Of a stretch of DNA of 64,000 bases, positions 30,822-40,108 are shown piece by piece; the stretch's first letter is position 1; the number at the start of each line of letters is the position of its first letter. Source of the DNA: Tautonia plasticadhaerens (GTDB lineage Bacteria > Planctomycetota > Planctomycetia > Isosphaerales > Isosphaeraceae); the NCBI RefSeq assembly GCF_007752535.1, contig NZ_CP036426.1, positions 5,394,001 through 5,458,000 of the forward strand. Direction: 5' to 3'. The translations under genes were made by a program, and so were the position numbers. The notes beneath the pieces are model-generated. The model made no database searches, was not told the DNA's origin, and was given only the letters and a program-made list of their open reading frames with translations.

Positions 30822-31805
30822 CGGGAGTGCTCCTCAGCGAATTGAATTCGAGATCTTCTCGATCGGTCCCGACCCGCGATGCGCCTCGTGTCACATCGAA
30901 CGGACCGGTCCTCGAGGCGGGTTCCGTCGCGGATCGCCGGCTCCCCCATATCGCAGGCGCGATCCGGGGTTCCGCGTCCCCCCGCATCAGGGGGAGGCGA
31001 GTTCGGGCGGCCCGGGCGATCGCCGTGCCGTCGGCGGACTCAAGGCACGTCGGATGGGGAGGCTGGACGCTCGGAGGTGGGGGTCGATCGGGACGATCGG
31101 GCGGGGATGTCCCGGTCGAGTCGACGATCATGGCAACGGCCGGATCGGCGATCGGAGAGCCCGCCGCCACGGCCTCGTCACCGGCAAGGCGCCCCCACCG
31201 GGGCCTTGCGGGCCCCTCGTACCCGGGGGTTGACTCGACCCGGCCCGGGCGTCGCACGGGGTCGATCCCCTTGGGTGCCTCTCGAAGCACGGAATCGAGT
31301 CCGCCTCGATTCCCGATCGCTTCGACATTTTTAACCCCTGACCCGGGACCCCGATCGCCATCGAGCGACCGCGGACGGCGGGCACGTCCGGATCGGAGCC
31401 CGGGGATCGGAATGGCATGGTGTTTCCATCGAGTCGGGTCCGATGCGACGGCGCATCGGTCGCAACTCCTGGACTCTAGGACATGAGCCGCGGATCCGGG
31501 ATTCCGATTCGCAATATTAAGCCAAGGCTCATCCCATCATGGGATGTCGAGTTCGTTCACAATCATCGGTTCGCGGGACGGGCCCTGCATCGCCCACCCC
31601 CATCTCCGCGAAGAACCGCGACGCGTCCGAGCCGCCGGCACCGGCCGGGCCGCGGTCTTCCGGCCCGGTGGTCGCGGGACGGATCCGCCCCTTTTGGGAC
31701 GCGGCTACTTCGCGAGCGAGTTGTCCCAGCGAAGCCCGGACGATCCGGATTCCATCCGCCCCGTGGGGGCGATGCCCCGGACCCCGCCGCCGTCACTTCG
31801 TCGGA
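30822..31805. other. Long intergenic region upstream of the giant gene
   Basis: About 980 bp without a supportable gene. It contains the presumed promoter of the giant surface-protein gene and a short palindrome CATCCCATCATGGGATG at 31531-31547. The open frames here do not resemble known proteins. Confidence 0.55.
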
Positions 31806-32363
31806 TCAGGCTCCTCCCCCCGGCTCGGGCGGCACGCCCGACGGCTGTCGGAAGTCGTAGCCCTCGCCGAGTTGCATCCGGGTCATGTGCAAGATCTCTT
31901 GGGCGTGCCCGTGCAGGTGGGTCAACGACTGAATCACGACGCCGAGCACCGACTTCTCGGCCTCCCCCGCGAGGAGCTGAAAGCGGCAGGTCCGCCCCAG
32001 CCGATCGGGAGTCAGTGTCGCCAGGATTTCGTCGGCCCGGCCGGCGGCCTCCTCGAAGCGGCGGAGCAGCTCTTCCTTCGGGATCGGCCCCCGCTCGGTG
32101 AACTCGCCGAAGCGGTCCCGGTCGTCGGGCCCGCCGCCGATGACCGAGCCGAACCGCTGGCGGAGGTTGCCGGCCAGGTGCAGCAGCAGGTTGCCGACGC
32201 TGTTCACCCCCTCGCGGGGCCGCCACCAGACCTGCTCGGCGTCGAGCTGGCCGACGCCGTGCCGGATCAGGGCGACGGCCGCCTCCAGGCTCGCGCGGGC
32301 CTCGGCCACGAAATCTTCCGCCACGGCCACCCGATCGCCGGTCGCCCCCGTCGCCTCTCCCAT
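31806..32363 (-). CDS. DinB-like (DUF1572-type) protein
   Basis: 185-residue four-helix-bundle protein of the DinB/YfiT superfamily, often metal-binding and of unknown function. The start MGEATGATGDRVAVAEDF was chosen because helix 1 (VAEDFVAEARASLEAAVAL) follows directly. VWWRPREGVNSVGNLLLHLAGNLRQ (about residues 45-69) contains the DinB-type helix 2 His, and SVLGVVIQSLTHLHGHAQEILHMTRMQL (about 138-165) holds the HxxxH pair. These spaced His residues are the usual metal triad. Cytoplasmic. Upstream spacing suggests its own promoter. It may act in thiol or detoxification chemistry, but nothing here shows which. Confidence 0.85.
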   Translation of the reverse strand: MGEATGATGDRVAVAEDFVAEARASLEAAVALIRHGVGQLDAEQVWWRPREGVNSVGNLLLHLAGNLRQRFGSVIGGGPDDRDRFGEFTERGPIPKEELLRRFEEAAGRADEILATLTPDRLGRTCRFQLLAGEAEKSVLGVVIQSLTHLHGHAQEILHMTRMQLGEGYDFRQPSGVPPEPGGGA

Positions 32364-32667
32364 GACTCGACTCCTCGCTGGAACCGATCGATCCGCCTCG
32401 CCTCGCCTCGCCATGATGGCGATTCTCCCGAGGCGGATTCACCAGGTCAAACCCCCGATACCCAGGGCACGATCCACGTCCCACGGGGCGACTCCCGGGC
32501 CGGGGGGAGGTCCGCCACCCGCCGCTGTCCGACATGAGCGGCCCCGCCCGCTCGAGGGCCAAATCGCTTGATGTCGGGATCATCTCGAATGTGCCCGTCG
32601 GACGCGCGACCTCCCGCCGTCCCGGGCCCGTCCGGGTCGACGCGGTGAGAGTGAGGGGACCGAGGGG
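32364..32667. other. Gap between the DinB-like gene and the hybrid kinase gene
   Basis: 304 bp. It holds the presumed promoter of the DinB-like gene and the 3' flank of the kinase gene. No gene or RNA recognised. Confidence 0.5.
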
Positions 32668-35600
32668 TCATCCGTCGGGCGAAGTCGGCCGGGGAACGAT
32701 GTTGCGGAGGAGTTCGACCAGGTGGTCGGGGTCCACCGGCTTGACGAGGTGGTGGTCGAACCCGGCCTCCCTCGACCGCCGCCGGTCGGCCTCCTGGCCC
32801 CAGCCGGTCAGGGCCACCAGCGGAGTCCGCTCGAACTCGGGGAGGCCCCGCAGCCGCCGGGCGACCTCGTGGCCGTCCATGCCCGGCAGGCCGATGTCGA
32901 GCAGGACGACCTCGGGGCGGAATCGCGCGGCGACCTCCAGGGCCGAGGGGCCGTCGTGGGCGACCTCGACCTCCTGGCCGTGGATCCTGGCCAGCACCCG
33001 GGCCATGACGACGGCGGCGTCCACGTTGTCGTCCACGATGAGGATCCGGCGGCGGGGCAAGGGCCCCTCGTCGTCATCATTCCGCCCCCCCTTCGGCCGG
33101 GCCGGCTCGGGCGTCGCGCCCGGCGAGACGGGCAGGCGGACGAGGAACTCGCTCCCCCGCCCGGGCCCCTCGCTGTTCGCCGAGATCGAGCCGCCGTGCA
33201 GCTCGACCAGGGTCCGGACCAGGCCGAGGCCGATCCCCAGCCCGCCCTGGGAGTGATCCCGGTGTTCGCCGAGCTGGACGAACATCTGGAAGAGACGGGG
33301 CAGCATCGCCGGCTCGATGCCGATCCCCGTATCCTTCACCCGGACGAGGACCTGACTGCCCTCGGCCTCCGCCGTGAGGTCGATCCGCCCGCCGGGGCCG
33401 GTATACTTGGCGGCGTTGTTCAGCAGGTTCCAGAAGACCTGCTCCAGCCTTGTGGGGTCGGCCTCCAGCCGGATCGGCCCCCCGGGGAGCGAGACGCTCA
33501 GGCGATGGCCGCGGTCGTCGAGCTGGGGACGGGCCGTCTCGACGGCCTGCCGCACGACCGTGTTTAGATCCACCACCTCCCTGTGCAGCTCCAGCCGGCC
33601 CTTGCTGATGCGGGCCACGTCCATCAGGTCGTCGATCAGCCGGGCGAGGTGGACGACCTGCCGCTCCGCCATCGCCCGCACCCGCTCGTGGCCGCCGTCG
33701 TCCGGCTCCCTCATCAGGTGCAGGGCGGTGCGGATCGGGGCCAATGGGTTGCGGAGCTCGTGCGCCAGGGTCGCCAGGAAGTCGTCCTTGCGACGGTCGG
33801 CGTCCCGCAGCTGCTCCTCGAACCGCCTCCGCTCGGTCACGTCCGAATTGACGGCGACGGCCCCGGCGATCTTCCCGTTGAGGAGGACCGGCGCGGCGGC
33901 CACCCGGACGTGGACGTCCTCGTCGCGATCGACCCGCCGGATCACCACCTCCTCGATCACCGTCTCGCCCCGCAGCGCCCGGGCGAACTGCAACTCCTCC
34001 GGCTTCAGGGGCTCCCCGCTCCCCGGCCATCGGACGGAGATCTCGCCCATCAGGTCGGCGATGCCGCGTCGCAGGTCGGCCGGGGACGTGAACCCGAGCA
34101 TCTCGAGCGCGTTTGCGTTGCACTTGGTCATCCCCTCCGCCGTGCCGACGTAGACCGCATCGGGGATGCTGTCGATGACCGCGTCGAGTTCGGCGGCCCG
34201 CCGCTCGGCGACCTCCTCGGCGCGCATGCGATCGGTGATGTCGTCGTGGACCAGGACCACCTCCCGGACCCGGCCGGCGGGGTCCTTCAGGGGGTAGGCG
34301 ACGGCGGCGACCCAGCGGCGGGGGTCGCCGTGGCGGGTCCGGCCGGGGATCGTCTCGTTCGGGTCGTACTCGATCGCCGGGATCCGGGCCGGCTGCCCGT
34401 CGAAGGCCCGGCGGATGAGCGGCAGGACGCCCTTCGCCTCCAGTTGGGCGTCGGCCAGGACGTTGTAATCGGCGATCCGGTCGAGCGTGAGGCCCCACAA
34501 GTCCTCCCAGGCCCGGTTGACCGCGAGGGTCCGACCGTCGGGGTCGAGGACCTGGACGCTGAAGGGGGCCTGCTCCATCAGGCCGCGGAACCGGCCCTCG
34601 CTCTCCAGCAGTGCCGCCTCGGCCCGCCTCCGCTCGGTGACGTCCTCGACGACCGCCACCACCCGCTCGGGGCGCTCGCCGCCGTCCCGGATGAGCGAGA
34701 CGGCCGCCCGGCACCAGACCGTCGTCCCGTCCTTGCGGACGTAGCGTTTCTCGATGGTGTAGCTCGACGGGCCCTCGGCGACCCGCCCGAACCGCTCCAG
34801 GTTCGCCGGCGGGTCGTCGGGATGGGTGATGTCGTGGAAGCGCAGGCCGATCAGCTCCTCGGCCCCGTAGCCGACGATCGCGCAGTAGCGGTCGTTGGCC
34901 CGGAGGAAGCGGCCGGCGAGGTCCACCTCGGCGATGCCGACCGTCGCCTGGTCGTAGACCGCCCGGTATTGCGCCTCGCTGGCCCGAAGCCGCTCCTCGG
35001 CGAGTTTCCGCCCGGTGATGTCCATGCCGACGCCGATCATGCGGGACGGGCGGCCGCCGCCGTCGTCGTAAACCTTGCCATTGCCGGACATCCAGCCGAC
35101 CGAGCCGTCGGGCCGGAGGACGCGGAACTCGACCTCGTAGCCCGACCGCCCCTCGATCGAGGCGGCGACCGCCGCCTCGACCCGCCCCCGGTCCTCGGGA
35201 TGGATCAGGAGGCGGAAGCCCTCCATCGTGCCATCGAAGCCGCCTGAGGGCAGGCCGTGGATCTCCGGCAGGTTGTCCGACCACTCGACCCGGCCGGTGC
35301 CGATGTCCCAGTCCCACGTCCCCATGCGGCCGGCCTCCAGCGCCAGCCGCAGCCGCTCCTCGCCCCGCCGCAGCGCCTCCTCGGACCGGCGGCGGTCGTC
35401 GATGTCGGTCGCCGTCCCGAAACGCCGGGTCACCCGGCCGTCCTCGTCCCGCGCCGGGGCCGAGCGGACGAGGTGCCAGCGGTAGGCCCCGTCGGCCCGT
35501 CGCAGCCGGACCTCGGCATCGAAGAGCTCTCCCTCGCCGACGGCGCTGGCCCGCATGGCGTCGAGCCGGGCCTGGTCGTCGGGGTGCACGGCCTCCCGCC

Positions 35601-36504
35601 AGCCGTCTCGGGCCAGGGACGCCTCGGGCGTCATCCCGGTGTACTCGAACCAGCGGCCGTTGAACGAGTCCACCGCCCCGGCGGCGGTCGCCGTCCAGAC
35701 GATCTGCGGCATCGAGTCGGCCAGCTGCCGGAGCTGCCCCTCGCGCTCCCGCAACGCCGCCTCGGCCGCCTTCCGGCCGGTGACGTCCTCCTGGACGCAG
35801 ACGCGGTATCGACGGCCGTCCCGGGTGATTTCGGTGATCCGGGCGAAGGCCCAGAAGGGGGTCCCGTCCTTGCGGCGGCTCCGCCACTCGCCGGACCACG
35901 AGCCCTCGGCCTTCAACCGCTCGATGGCCCCGGCGACGAACCGGGCGCCCTCCTCGGGCGGGCCGTCGTTGCGGGATCCCAGGTGCCGGCCGACCAGCTC
36001 CCCGGGGCCGTAGCCGAAGAGGCGGTCCTCGGCCGGGTTTGTGTAGACGATGGTGCCATCCTCGTCGGCGATGCTGACCCCCTCGGTCATGCTCTCCAGG
36101 ACGAGGGCCTGCAAGGCCAGGTGCCCCTCGGCCCGCCGTCGCCCCTCGGCCTCTCGCTCCAGCCGCAGGCGGACGGCACGGAAGGCCCGCCCGATCCGGA
36201 TGGCCCCCACGCCGAGGACGAGGTAGAGCCCCACCCTGGTCAGCAGGGCCCCTTCGGGGAGCGCCCCCATCCCCGAATGACTGAGGGAGAGCGTCAGGCC
36301 CAACAGGCCGCCGGAGGCCAGGGCCAGCACCGCGGGGCCGGTGCCGCAGAGCCAGGCGGCCAGGGCGACGGCGACGACGTAGATGCCGAACGGATATTGG
36401 GCACCCAGGGCGGGCCGGAGGGCCAGGCGCGCCACCGTGGCCAGGAGCACGGCGAGGATCGCCCCGCCGTATCGGGCGAGGGTCGGGCGGGAGGGCTGAC
36501 TCAT
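32668..36504 (-). CDS. Hybrid sensor histidine kinase/response regulator with multiple PAS domains
   Basis: 1,278-residue membrane-bound hybrid kinase. The start MSQPSRPTLARYGG (36504) gives an N-terminal DUF4118-like region with several helices (LALRPALGAQYPFGIYVVAV, WLCGTGPAVLALASGGLLGL). Six PAS/PAC units follow, roughly at residues 120-235, 255-370, 375-500, 503-625, 630-755 and 765-895, each opening with a QYRAVYDQA/RGLMEQAP-type phrase. The HisKA H-box HELRNPLAPI is near residue 913, the HATPase region has VFWNLLNNAAKYTGPGG and GGLGIGLGL, and the REC domain has the phospho-acceptor in VVLLDIGLPGMDG (about residue 1199) and the Lys in HHLVKPV. The input is unknown. It could signal through a separate phosphotransfer protein, which is not adjacent. 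Confidence 0.93.
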   Translation of the reverse strand: MSQPSRPTLARYGGAILAVLLATVARLALRPALGAQYPFGIYVVAVALAAWLCGTGPAVLALASGGLLGLTLSLSHSGMGALPEGALLTRVGLYLVLGVGAIRIGRAFRAVRLRLEREAEGRRRAEGHLALQALVLESMTEGVSIADEDGTIVYTNPAEDRLFGYGPGELVGRHLGSRNDGPPEEGARFVAGAIERLKAEGSWSGEWRSRRKDGTPFWAFARITEITRDGRRYRVCVQEDVTGRKAAEAALREREGQLRQLADSMPQIVWTATAAGAVDSFNGRWFEYTGMTPEASLARDGWREAVHPDDQARLDAMRASAVGEGELFDAEVRLRRADGAYRWHLVRSAPARDEDGRVTRRFGTATDIDDRRRSEEALRRGEERLRLALEAGRMGTWDWDIGTGRVEWSDNLPEIHGLPSGGFDGTMEGFRLLIHPEDRGRVEAAVAASIEGRSGYEVEFRVLRPDGSVGWMSGNGKVYDDGGGRPSRMIGVGMDITGRKLAEERLRASEAQYRAVYDQATVGIAEVDLAGRFLRANDRYCAIVGYGAEELIGLRFHDITHPDDPPANLERFGRVAEGPSSYTIEKRYVRKDGTTVWCRAAVSLIRDGGERPERVVAVVEDVTERRRAEAALLESEGRFRGLMEQAPFSVQVLDPDGRTLAVNRAWEDLWGLTLDRIADYNVLADAQLEAKGVLPLIRRAFDGQPARIPAIEYDPNETIPGRTRHGDPRRWVAAVAYPLKDPAGRVREVVLVHDDITDRMRAEEVAERRAAELDAVIDSIPDAVYVGTAEGMTKCNANALEMLGFTSPADLRRGIADLMGEISVRWPGSGEPLKPEELQFARALRGETVIEEVVIRRVDRDEDVHVRVAAAPVLLNGKIAGAVAVNSDVTERRRFEEQLRDADRRKDDFLATLAHELRNPLAPIRTALHLMREPDDGGHERVRAMAERQVVHLARLIDDLMDVARISKGRLELHREVVDLNTVVRQAVETARPQLDDRGHRLSVSLPGGPIRLEADPTRLEQVFWNLLNNAAKYTGPGGRIDLTAEAEGSQVLVRVKDTGIGIEPAMLPRLFQMFVQLGEHRDHSQGGLGIGLGLVRTLVELHGGSISANSEGPGRGSEFLVRLPVSPGATPEPARPKGGRNDDDEGPLPRRRILIVDDNVDAAVVMARVLARIHGQEVEVAHDGPSALEVAARFRPEVVLLDIGLPGMDGHEVARRLRGLPEFERTPLVALTGWGQEADRRRSREAGFDHHLVKPVDPDHLVELLRNIVPRPTSPDG

Positions 36505-37197
36505 GGTCGGACCGTTCGGCTCTCGACTCGGCAACGATCCCCCGACTCCCGGCCGTCGGCACCGTCGGGTCGGGGCGGCACCCTACTCTATCAGATCGGA
36601 TCGGCAGCCTCTCCGCCCGACGGACCGATCGGCGGGCTACGGGCCGCCGAGGGAGGACCGCCGACGCCCCGATCGACGACGAGGCCATCGCCCGGTGCCG
36701 GGTTCCTCCCGTCATTCCGATCGCAGCGATGATCGCCCGCACCGCGATCGGGCGATCCCGCCGCCCACATCCCTGCCGCCGAGGCCTGCCCCGGTCGGCG
36801 GCGGGCACGGCCGGTGCAGAGCCCCCGATCCTCAGGGCCGACTCCGGGCCTCGTCCGCCCCAACGGACCTCGACCGACCGGCCGGCTCTTCGTCTCGCGG
36901 GTACCACATTCTGCGTCCAGGCGGCAGGGGCAGCGGACGAAGGCATCCCAGACACCCCGTGAGGTCCGACCGCCCTGCACTCGGGGTCGACCTCACGACC
37001 GCCATTCGGCCCGGATCGGGCGCAGTCGCCGTGACCATCGCAGGCCGCAGGCCGGTAGGATCGACCCCGGGCGATTCCCGCGTGACTCGTTGTCGCGTCC
37101 CAATTGCGCCCGATTCCATCGGGGAACGGTCGACCGCCCGGAGGGTGACGGACCTCCCTCGACCGCGGGCGGGACCGAATGTCCGGAGATCGAGGAC
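36505..37197. other. Intergenic region between kinase and acetyltransferase genes
   Basis: About 690 bp separating divergent genes. No recognisable product; local open frames are GC-driven. Presumably contains both promoters. Confidence 0.55.
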
Positions 37198-37824
37198 ATG
37201 GACCGATCAGGGGACGAGCCGAGGGCGATCACAACCGAGGCCATGATGCCCGACGACTGGGAGGCCGTCCGGGCGATCTACCTGGAGGGCATCGCCACCC
37301 GCGCCGCCACGTTCGAGACGGACGCCCCCGACTGGGAGGCCTGGGACCGGGGCCGTCGGGGAGACTGTCGCCTCGTCGCCCGCTCCGGGGGTCGAGTCGT
37401 CGGGTGGGCGGCCCTGAGCCCCGTCTCCTCCCGACTGGCTTACGCCGGGGTGGCCGAGGTCAGCCTCTACGTGGCGGCCTCGGCCAGGGGCCGGGGGATC
37501 GGCACGACGCTGTTACGGGCACTCATCGAGGCGTCGGAACGGGCCGGGATCTGGACGCTGCAAGGGACGATCTTCCCCGAGAATGTCGCCAGCCTGGCCC
37601 TGGTCGGGCGGAGCGAGTTCCGCGAGGTCGGCCGCCGGGAGCGGATCGGATGTCTGGACGGCATCTGGCGGGACACGATCCTCGTGGAGCGTCGGAGCCG
37701 GGCGATCGGGGCCGAGTTCATCGATCCGGGCCCGGCCGAAGGCGACCCGGGGCGGTCGATGGTCCGGTGCCCCGGTACGTTCCCGGGGAGCCGCCCCAAT
37801 CCCCCGGACGACCCCTCAGGATGA
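37198..37824 (+). CDS. GNAT-family N-acetyltransferase (phosphinothricin acetyltransferase-like)
   Basis: 208-residue GNAT enzyme, close to the Pat/MddA group that N-acetylates phosphinothricin or methionine analogues. The opening AITTEAMMPDDWEAVRAIYLEGI is the family's first strand/helix. TFETDAPDWEAWD (about residues 38-50) is characteristic of this subfamily, VGWAALSPVSSR follows, and the acetyl-CoA motif ARGRGIGTTLLRALIE lies at about 96-111. The C-terminal half has GTIFPENVASLALVGRSEFREVG. About 35 extra residues follow the domain. The ATG at 37198 was chosen because it is the nearest start to the conserved N-terminus. Cytoplasmic. It lies just outside the island boundary. Confidence 0.88.
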   Translation: MDRSGDEPRAITTEAMMPDDWEAVRAIYLEGIATRAATFETDAPDWEAWDRGRRGDCRLVARSGGRVVGWAALSPVSSRLAYAGVAEVSLYVAASARGRGIGTTLLRALIEASERAGIWTLQGTIFPENVASLALVGRSEFREVGRRERIGCLDGIWRDTILVERRSRAIGAEFIDPGPAEGDPGRSMVRCPGTFPGSRPNPPDDPSG

Positions 37825-38018
37825 GTCCACGGGCGTCCCGTGTAGGCCGGCCTTGCCCGACTTATGGCCGTCGCCTCATAACCACGACATGCCGGCGGAT
37901 GCTGCCGAGATCCGTCGCCGCGTCACTCTCAGACCGAGAGGCCGAGGGCATCTCGCCGATCACGGCCGCGTACCACATGGCCCCGCCGCATCTTCTTGCA
38001 CGTCACACACTTGAAGAA

Positions 38019-38068
38019 TACACCCGGCAGGACTCGAACCTGCAACCCTCAGTTCCGATGACTGATGC
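38019..38068 (-). repeat. 3' tRNA-Arg fragment (att-like repeat)
   Basis: Matches the last 50 nt of the tRNA-Arg at 54137-54210, with one change (the base equivalent to U33 is A). Lacking the 5' acceptor strand and D arm, it cannot be a working tRNA. Confidence 0.9.
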
Positions 38069-38085
38069 ACGATTCATGAAACCAG

Positions 38086-38247
38086 CATGATAGCAATAAT
38101 TTAGATGGTCCCGCCCTTGGCGATGCCCACTATTTGCCCACCACTACCAATTTACCCCCCGACCTCGCTGAAGTCGTCGACGCCTGGCCGACACTGCCCG
38201 AAGTGGTCAAGGCTGCCATCCTAGCGATGGTCCGGGCGTCCCGGTGA
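38086..38247 (+). pseudogene. C-terminal remnant of a probable integrase
   Basis: In-frame residues up to the stop at 38245-38247 end PDLAEVVDAWPTLPEVVK and AAILAMVRASR. The same phrase appears at the other island edge, where it reads PDLSELIDAWPTLSEAIR and AGILAM. Such tails are known to me from the C-termini of planctomycete phage-type integrases. The upstream part of the gene is missing. Assignment is by similarity of these short tails and the att context only. Confidence 0.5.
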
Positions 38248-38367
38248 AGGGTCACTTCAACGAACCCGATCTTGAAAGGGGATGGCGGTTCCCAAGCTTG
38301 ACCACACATGCTATCTTGCTTGCAAGATTGACTCCCAATTCGAACTTAGCAGGCAGAGGTACTGTTC

Positions 38368-38709
38368 ATGAAGAACGAACGCCCTGGTGAGCCCTCCACG
38401 ACAAAATTCATCGCGAAGGTTGTCGGTCTTGCATGCGTCTCCGGGCTTCTCAGCCTGACAGTACTCCGCCTGGCATTCAACTCGGAGCAGGAGCCGCAGA
38501 TCGAACCCAAGAAAACGGTTGAGCCTGTGACGGCGTCCTTGTTGGATCATCGGATTGCCCCGGCAGATAATGCGCCAAAACAGGCTATTGCCCCAGTCGA
38601 CCAAGACTCGCTCGTGGACCTGGCAGAGGCCAAGCAGGTCGATGTGGTAGCCGATGCTGTAGCGGTGGCCGAAGTCAAGGAGGAACCCACTGATGATCCA
38701 AACCCTTAG
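38368..38709 (+). CDS. Small membrane-anchored hypothetical protein
   Basis: 113 residues: MKNERPGEPSTTKF followed by one hydrophobic segment (about 15-36, IAKVVGLACVSGLLSLTVLR) and an acidic soluble tail (EAKQVDVVADAVAVAEVKEE). It is preceded by AGAGG at a suitable distance. Codon use is less GC-rich than the chromosome, consistent with island DNA. The next ORF starts inside its last codons (ATG at 38693), suggesting translational coupling. No family recognised. Confidence 0.55.
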   Translation: MKNERPGEPSTTKFIAKVVGLACVSGLLSLTVLRLAFNSEQEPQIEPKKTVEPVTASLLDHRIAPADNAPKQAIAPVDQDSLVDLAEAKQVDVVADAVAVAEVKEEPTDDPNP

Positions 38710-38790
38710 GGCAAAGGATGCGTTCAGCCCGTATCGCTTGGCGGACTCTGCGGGGGGAAGCGCGTCGACGGACGGGTGTATCGCCCTGAA
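38693..38790 (+). pseudogene. 5' fragment of an ORF cut by the IS3-family element
   Basis: Reads MIQTLRAKDAFSPYRLADSA and continues open to the left end of the IS at 38791, where the native sequence stops. It overlaps the preceding gene by 17 bp. The original product is unknown; it is not clearly the missing 5' part of the Calx-beta gene to the right of the IS. Confidence 0.4.
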
Positions 38791-38816
38791 TTCTCTGGAC
38801 GGGGACTTGAGGCTAC

Positions 38817-39682
38817 TCACGCCGCTGTCGGGACGCCACCGTTCCGGTCCCGTCGGACCTGGCTCGGCGGCCTGTGGCCGTGGCGACCGATCTGCCATCG
38901 CTCGTCGTACGTCCGCTCGAACTCGCCCAACGCCTCGACCAACTCGGCCACCGTGGCGAACGTCCGGACCCAGAGCAGCTGCCCCTTGGGCGTGCGGATG
39001 AACCGCTCGGCACAGCCGTCCCCCCCCGGCTCCCGCACGAAGCCCGGCGCGCTGGCCATCCCCAGCAAGGCCGGCTCCCGCCGGAAGTCGTCGCCGAGGT
39101 AGTTGCTCCCGTGGTCGTGGCGGGTGGTCAGCCCACGGGCGACCCCGGCCCCGAAGCCGCCGAAGTGCTCCCGCACCCCCTGCCGCAGCGGCCCCAACGC
39201 CTCGAACCGGTCGCCCCGCTTGGCGGCGTGCAGGCCGACGCACTCGCACGTGCGGTGGTCCACCGCCACGAAGACGTGCACCGCGCCCTCGCCGGTGGTG
39301 ACGGTGGTCGTCCTGTCGGTGCCCCACAGCGCGTCCGGCTCCTCGGCCGTGATCGTGCCGTCGTGGGCCTTCGGGCCGCGGGCGTGGCCGCCCCGGCCGG
39401 GGTCCGGAGGTGGTGCCCCCGCATCAGCCGCCGCACCCGCCCGGACGCCGTGCGGATGCCCTGAGGCCGCAGGCGGGCCCAGGCCTTGCGGTAGCCCTCG
39501 CCGGTGAACGGGCTCTCGGCCGGCACCCGGCGGATGTGGACCACCAGCCCCTCGTCGGTGGCCGCCCCGGCCGGCCCCCGCTTCCCGGGGGCCGGCCGCT
39601 GCTCCGGCGGGACGGCCTCCCGGGCCTTGAGGTCGTCGGCCGTCGCGCGGGCCAGGCCGAAGATGCGGCAGGCCCGCTGCAT
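38817..39682 (-). pseudogene. IS3-family transposase OrfB (DDE integrase core), frameshifted
   Basis: The N-terminal part (39682 to about 39400) contains SPFTGEGYRKAWARLRPQGI, the HTH_21/IS3 OrfB signature. The rest continues in another frame: VFVAVDHRTCECVGLHAAKR, DHGSNYLGDDFRRE and DGCAERFIRTPKGQLLWVRT, which include the second Asp and the Glu of the DDE triad. The first Asp is expected in GTDRT, just before the VFVAVDH phrase. The shift is near 39385-39400. The intact family enzyme would cut and join the IS ends. Confidence 0.8.
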
Positions 39683-39720
39683 GCCGTACCGCTTGCCGGT
39701 CGAGGGGGAGGCGGACCGGC

Positions 39721-40059
39721 TCAGGTGCTCCGCCTCCCCGACGCGAAAGGGCGGCCGCCCTCCAGGTGCCGGCACCTCATGCCGAGCGGCTGGCGATCCA
39801 TCGTCAGCTGGCCGCCCTCGGCCTGGAGCCGGGCGATCAGCTGGTCCCGGTCGTCGGCCGGCCGGCCCTCGAGGGCCGCCGTGCCGCCGTCGAGGAAGCC
39901 GTCCCGCCAGGAGGAGAGGGTGGCGGCGGTGACGCCCAGCTCCCGGGAGAGGGTGTCGAGGTCCTCGCCCCGGAGCAGGCGGACGACGGCCTCGGCCTTC
40001 CGCCTGGCGGAGAACCGGCCCCGATCTTGGGAGTCGGTCTGGGTGCGGTGCTTGGTCAT
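39721..40059 (-). CDS. IS3-family OrfA (HTH protein)
   Basis: 112 residues: MTKHRTQTDSQDRGRFSARRKAEAVVRLLRGEDLDTLSRELGV with a LSRELGVTAATLSSWRDGFL helix-turn-helix (about residues 37-56) typical of IS3 OrfA, followed by an extended C-terminal part. In IS3 elements, OrfA is joined to OrfB by programmed -1 frameshifting; whether the join site survives here could not be judged. It lies just inside the right end of the IS. Confidence 0.75.
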   Translation of the reverse strand: MTKHRTQTDSQDRGRFSARRKAEAVVRLLRGEDLDTLSRELGVTAATLSSWRDGFLDGGTAALEGRPADDRDQLIARLQAEGGQLTMDRQPLGMRCRHLEGGRPFASGRRST

Positions 40060-40108
40060 CTCGGGCACTCCTTCCTGGGCCATCATGCCCATGAGAGTGT
40101 CCAGAGAA

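Larger units (their letters stand above)
38791..40108 (-). mobile_element. IS3-family insertion sequence, degenerate
   Basis: About 1.32 kb, with OrfA and OrfB of IS3 type on the minus strand. The short inverted ends TTCTCTGGAC (38791-38800) and GTCCAGAGAA (40099-40108) are offered as termini; they are 10 bp only and no target duplication is evident. OrfB is frameshifted, so the element is probably inactive by itself. It separates a 5' ORF fragment on its left from a 5'-truncated Calx-beta/metzincin gene on its right. Confidence 0.7.

Noticed and set aside
31531-31547. Palindrome CATCCCATCATGGGATG as a regulator site
   Set aside because: A single short palindrome in a large gap with no known consensus; kept only as a note in the intergenic entry.
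33077-36955. A long minus-strand frame overlapping the hybrid kinase gene
   Set aside because: Wrong frame; the PAS/HisKA/REC frame is unmistakable, and this one is Arg/Pro/Gly-rich noise.
37179-38090. A plus-strand frame ending in a phrase like RQDSNLQPS
   Set aside because: It runs across the tRNA-Arg fragment; such phrases are well-known artefacts of translating tRNA 3' ends.
38311-39327. A 338-codon minus-strand frame covering the IS3 left end and flank
   Set aside because: It is a shadow of the OrfB frame and of the small plus-strand membrane protein; its translation shows OrfB residues only out of frame.
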